Part shown: piece after piece, positions 15,134 through 17,310 of the stretch
How the letters are laid out: each line of letters opens with the position of its first letter
How positions within the stretch are numbered: the stretch's first letter is position 1
NCBI GenBank assembly: GCA_003561495.1
Contig: PWWM01000218.1
Location: 1-17,310, forward strand
Origin: Gammaproteobacteria bacterium
GTDB taxonomy: Bacteria; Pseudomonadota; Gammaproteobacteria; Xanthomonadales; Wenzhouxiangellaceae
Direction of reading: 5' to 3'
DNA length: 17,310 bases
Made by a program: the position numbers and the translations under genes
The notes under the pieces: generated by a model
Database searches by the model: none
Seen by the model: only the letters and a program-made list of their open reading frames with translations
What the model was told of the DNA's origin: nothing

Positions 15134-15201
15134 GGTCAAGACTTGAAGACCGGGAAAGAGTCTGCTCGTAGAAATCGAGCAAGAAAGTTGAACGGAAGTG
15201 A

Positions 15202-16401
15202 ATGGTGATGAAACAGAGAAAGCGTTGGATGGTTCCGGTGGTGGCGGTGGGTTTGCTGGTGGTGCTGGTGTTGGCCTTGCGGCCTTCGCCGGTGCCGGTC
15301 AACACTGCCGAGGTTCGGATGGGTCGGTTCGTCGAGTCGGTGGACGAGGAGGGCCGTACCCGCCTGCGCGACATTTACACGGTCTCGGCGCCGATCGGTG
15401 GTTATCTGCTTCGGGTGCAGCCGGAGCCGGGTGATGCCGTTGAACTCGGTGAGGTGCTGTTTCGCATGGAGCCCCATCCGGCCCCGGCGCTGGATGCGCG
15501 TAGCTTGAGCCAGGCGCGCGAAAACCTGTCGGCGGCCCGGGCCCGACGCGACAACGCCGAGGCCAATCTTGAAACCATCCAGGCCGATGCGCGCTTTGCC
15601 GAAAGCGAATACCAGCGCTACAGAGAACTGCATGAGCGTGGCCTGGTCTCGACCACCGACATGGACCGGGCGCGTGCCAGTCGCGACCGCCAGGTGGCTG
15701 CACGCCGGGCTGCCGAGTACGCTGTCGAGGTGGCCGGGCATGAGGTCGAGAGCGCCCGCGCCGTGCTTGATATTGCCAGTGGCGAGCGTCCCGTCGATGA
15801 GCAGCCCGAGCTGCAGGTGCGCTCACCGGTCGAGGGCGTGATTCTGCGCCGCCATCGGTGCTGCGAGGGGGCGATTGGCGCCGGTGAAGCCGTCGTCGAT
15901 GTCGGCACCCTGGCTGATCTGGAAGTCCAGGTTGATCTGCTCTCGATGATGGCTGTTCGGGTGCGTCCTGACATGCGCGTGCTGATGACCGGCTGGGGCG
16001 GTGATGAGGTTCTCGAAGGCACGGTGCGCAGAATCGAGCCGGCCGGGTTTACCCGGGTTTCGGCGCTGGGCGTGGAAGAGCAGCGCGTGCCGGTGATCAT
16101 CGATTTTGACGATCCCGAACTGGCCTGGCAGCAGCTTGGTGTGGGTTACCGGGTCGAGGCTGAGTTTCTGCTGTGGGAGGCCGAAGACATTGTCCAGGTG
16201 CCGACCAGTGCGTTGTTTCGGGTCGATGGGCAGTGGACGGTGTATGTCATTGACAACGGGCGTGCCCGCCAGCGTTCCGTCGAGCGCGGTCGCTCCAGCG
16301 GCCTGGTGACGCAGATCATCAGTGGGCTGGAGCCTGGTGAGGTGGTTATCAACCACCCGGGCGATCAGGTCAGCGAGGGTGCCCGGGTGCGGGCGGACTG
16401 A
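15202..16401 (+). CDS. HlyD-family periplasmic adaptor subunit
   Basis: A 399-residue membrane-fusion protein. A positively charged N-terminus and one membrane anchor (about 10-27, MVPVVAVGLLVVLVLALR) are followed by the first lipoyl half-motif (VSAPIGGYLLRVQPEPGDAVELGEVLFRMEP, about 62-92). A long alpha-helical hairpin follows (about 98-195), then the second lipoyl half (VRSPVEGVILRRH, about 211-223), and beta-barrel and membrane-proximal domains (VPTSALFRVDGQWTVYVI). It would bridge the permease to a TolC-like outer-membrane channel, not encoded here. ATG 15202 has GGAAG only 3 nt upstream; the in-frame ATG at 15208 has better spacing (9 nt) and may be the true start. The 120-nt gap from the permease holds repeats and several small hairpins. 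An odd Cys-Cys pair follows the second lipoyl half. Confidence 0.92.
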   Translation: MVMKQRKRWMVPVVAVGLLVVLVLALRPSPVPVNTAEVRMGRFVESVDEEGRTRLRDIYTVSAPIGGYLLRVQPEPGDAVELGEVLFRMEPHPAPALDARSLSQARENLSAARARRDNAEANLETIQADARFAESEYQRYRELHERGLVSTTDMDRARASRDRQVAARRAAEYAVEVAGHEVESARAVLDIASGERPVDEQPELQVRSPVEGVILRRHRCCEGAIGAGEAVVDVGTLADLEVQVDLLSMMAVRVRPDMRVLMTGWGGDEVLEGTVRRIEPAGFTRVSALGVEEQRVPVIIDFDDPELAWQQLGVGYRVEAEFLLWEAEDIVQVPTSALFRVDGQWTVYVIDNGRARQRSVERGRSSGLVTQIISGLEPGEVVINHPGDQVSEGARVRAD

Positions 16402-16404
16402 ACT

Positions 16405-17310
16405 CTATTCGCCGTTTCTCAGGAGTTGATCCAGCTGTTCGGCCTCATCAGCCCACTGTTCGGCCTGTTGATGGTGACCGGCATCGGGCTCGGCTTCGTG
16501 CCAGGCCTGGTAGACCTCGGCCAGTTCTGAGGCCGTGGATAGTGCACGGCTGTTGGGGGAGGCCTCGCTCAACGCTTGCCATGATTCCATCAGGGGCTGG
16601 ATGGCTGCATCGAAGCGTTCCTGTTCAACTTCGAGCCGGGCCAGGTTGATGGCTGCGCCGACGGCTCCAAAATGGCCGGCTCCGCCAATTTCGATAAAGG
16701 CCCGGCGGGCGCTGTCCATGTATTCCCGGGCTTGGTCGGTATCTCCCAGTGTCCAGTACGCCATGCCGACATTGTGCTGGGTGCCCAGGGTGTCGGGATG
16801 GTTCGGTCCGATGGTGGCGCGCATGCGCTCGAGGGTATCCACCTGCAGATCCCTGGCCTCTTCGAGCCGGCCTTGCGCTCGATACAGCGATGCCAGGTTG
16901 GACTGTGTGCGCAGGGTGCGCATGTGATCACGACCCAGTACTTGCCGGTAGCGCTCGAGCGCCTTGAGCGCATAAGGCTCGGCCTGCTCGTGGTTTCCCT
17001 CGATCTGGTAGGTTGCGCCCAGGTTGCTCAGGGCATTGATGGTATTCAAGTGCTCTTCGCCATGAACGCGTCGGCTCGCTTCGAGCGAGGCATACAGCGA
17101 TTCCCGGCCAGCCTCCATATCGCCGCTGCGAAGCTGGACACCACCGAGATTGGACAGCGCGGTCACCGTCCTGGGATGATCGTCGCCGAAATGCTCGCGC
17201 TGCCGGGTCAGCAGTTCCTCGAGAAGTGTCCGGGCCTGCTCGAGATCGCCACGTCCGACATGGGTCTGCGCCAGGCTTTGCAGGGTTTCCAGCGTGGCCG
17301 GATGATTCTC
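16405..17310 (-). CDS. Kinesin-light-chain-type TPR protein (5' end beyond window)
   Basis: The frame is open from the right edge to TAG at 16407-16405, giving 301 visible residues that form the C-terminal part of a longer protein. Five successive units of exactly 42 residues begin with H-x-x-T or H-P-x-T (HPATLETLQSL, HPRTVTALSNL, HLNTINALSNL, HMRTLRTQSNL, HPDTLGTQHNV), each with a G-x-x-x-x-A-x-x-x helix-turn. A sixth, degenerate unit starts at HFGAVGAAINL. This is the TPR_10/TPR_12 pattern, a protein-binding solenoid. In related bacteria such arrays often form the C-terminus of a Ser/Thr protein kinase, but no kinase domain is in view, so that is only a possibility. The tail (HHQQAEQWADEAEQLDQLL) is helical. 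It ends 3 nt from the convergent adaptor gene. Confidence 0.9.
   Translation of the reverse strand, partial: ENHPATLETLQSLAQTHVGRGDLEQARTLLEELLTRQREHFGDDHPRTVTALSNLGGVQLRSGDMEAGRESLYASLEASRRVHGEEHLNTINALSNLGATYQIEGNHEQAEPYALKALERYRQVLGRDHMRTLRTQSNLASLYRAQGRLEEARDLQVDTLERMRATIGPNHPDTLGTQHNVGMAYWTLGDTDQAREYMDSARRAFIEIGGAGHFGAVGAAINLARLEVEQERFDAAIQPLMESWQALSEASPNSRALSTASELAEVYQAWHEAEPDAGHHQQAEQWADEAEQLDQLLRNGE

Overview
The window looks like a chromosomal, mostly housekeeping segment of a GC-rich gammaproteobacterium. PlsB, UvrD, Fis next to PurH-PurD, and small DUF4124 and DUF3426 proteins all point that way. The GTAG-type palindrome and the kinesin-light-chain-type TPR protein suggest the Xanthomonadales/Wenzhouxiangella neighbourhood, but that placement is inference. 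I see no phage, CRISPR array, rRNA or tRNA.

Layout. Positions 1-11882 read on the minus strand, so transcription runs right to left: pyrE, a secreted DUF4124 coiled-coil protein, a zinc-ribbon/DUF3426 membrane protein, fis, purH, purD, uvrD, an alpha/beta hydrolase, pyrF, a 516-bp gene-free stretch, then plsB, whose 3' end lies outside the left edge. Several junctions are tight: fis-purH shares ATGA, uvrD-hydrolase shares GTGA, and hydrolase-pyrF overlap by 44 nt. A divergent plus-strand block at 11990-16401 encodes an ABC ATPase, a two-domain FtsX-type permease and a HlyD-type adaptor, which together make a MacB/Dev-like tripartite export system without its outer-membrane channel. A TPR protein on the minus strand enters from the right edge and ends 3 nt from the adaptor gene.

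Function. The minus-strand block combines the last two steps of de novo UMP synthesis (PyrE, PyrF), two purine enzymes (PurD, PurH), a nucleoid regulator (Fis), DNA repair (UvrD) and the first acylation of phospholipid synthesis (PlsB), a growth-linked gene set.

Most novelty is between genes. The 516-bp gap before plsB holds (i) a 185-bp element with 18-bp terminal inverted repeats, flanking GTGG duplications and a 28-bp internal palindrome, and (ii) an apparent free-standing transcription unit of about 115 nt with a perfect -35, 17-bp spacer, a Shine-Dalgarno plus 7-codon Arg-rich mini-ORF and an intrinsic terminator. Four gene junctions carry 7-nt-periodic, purine-biased tandem repeats with a different unit sequence at each site. 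The permease-adaptor gap carries a GTAG REP-like palindrome, and the fis leader carries an 11-bp dyad.
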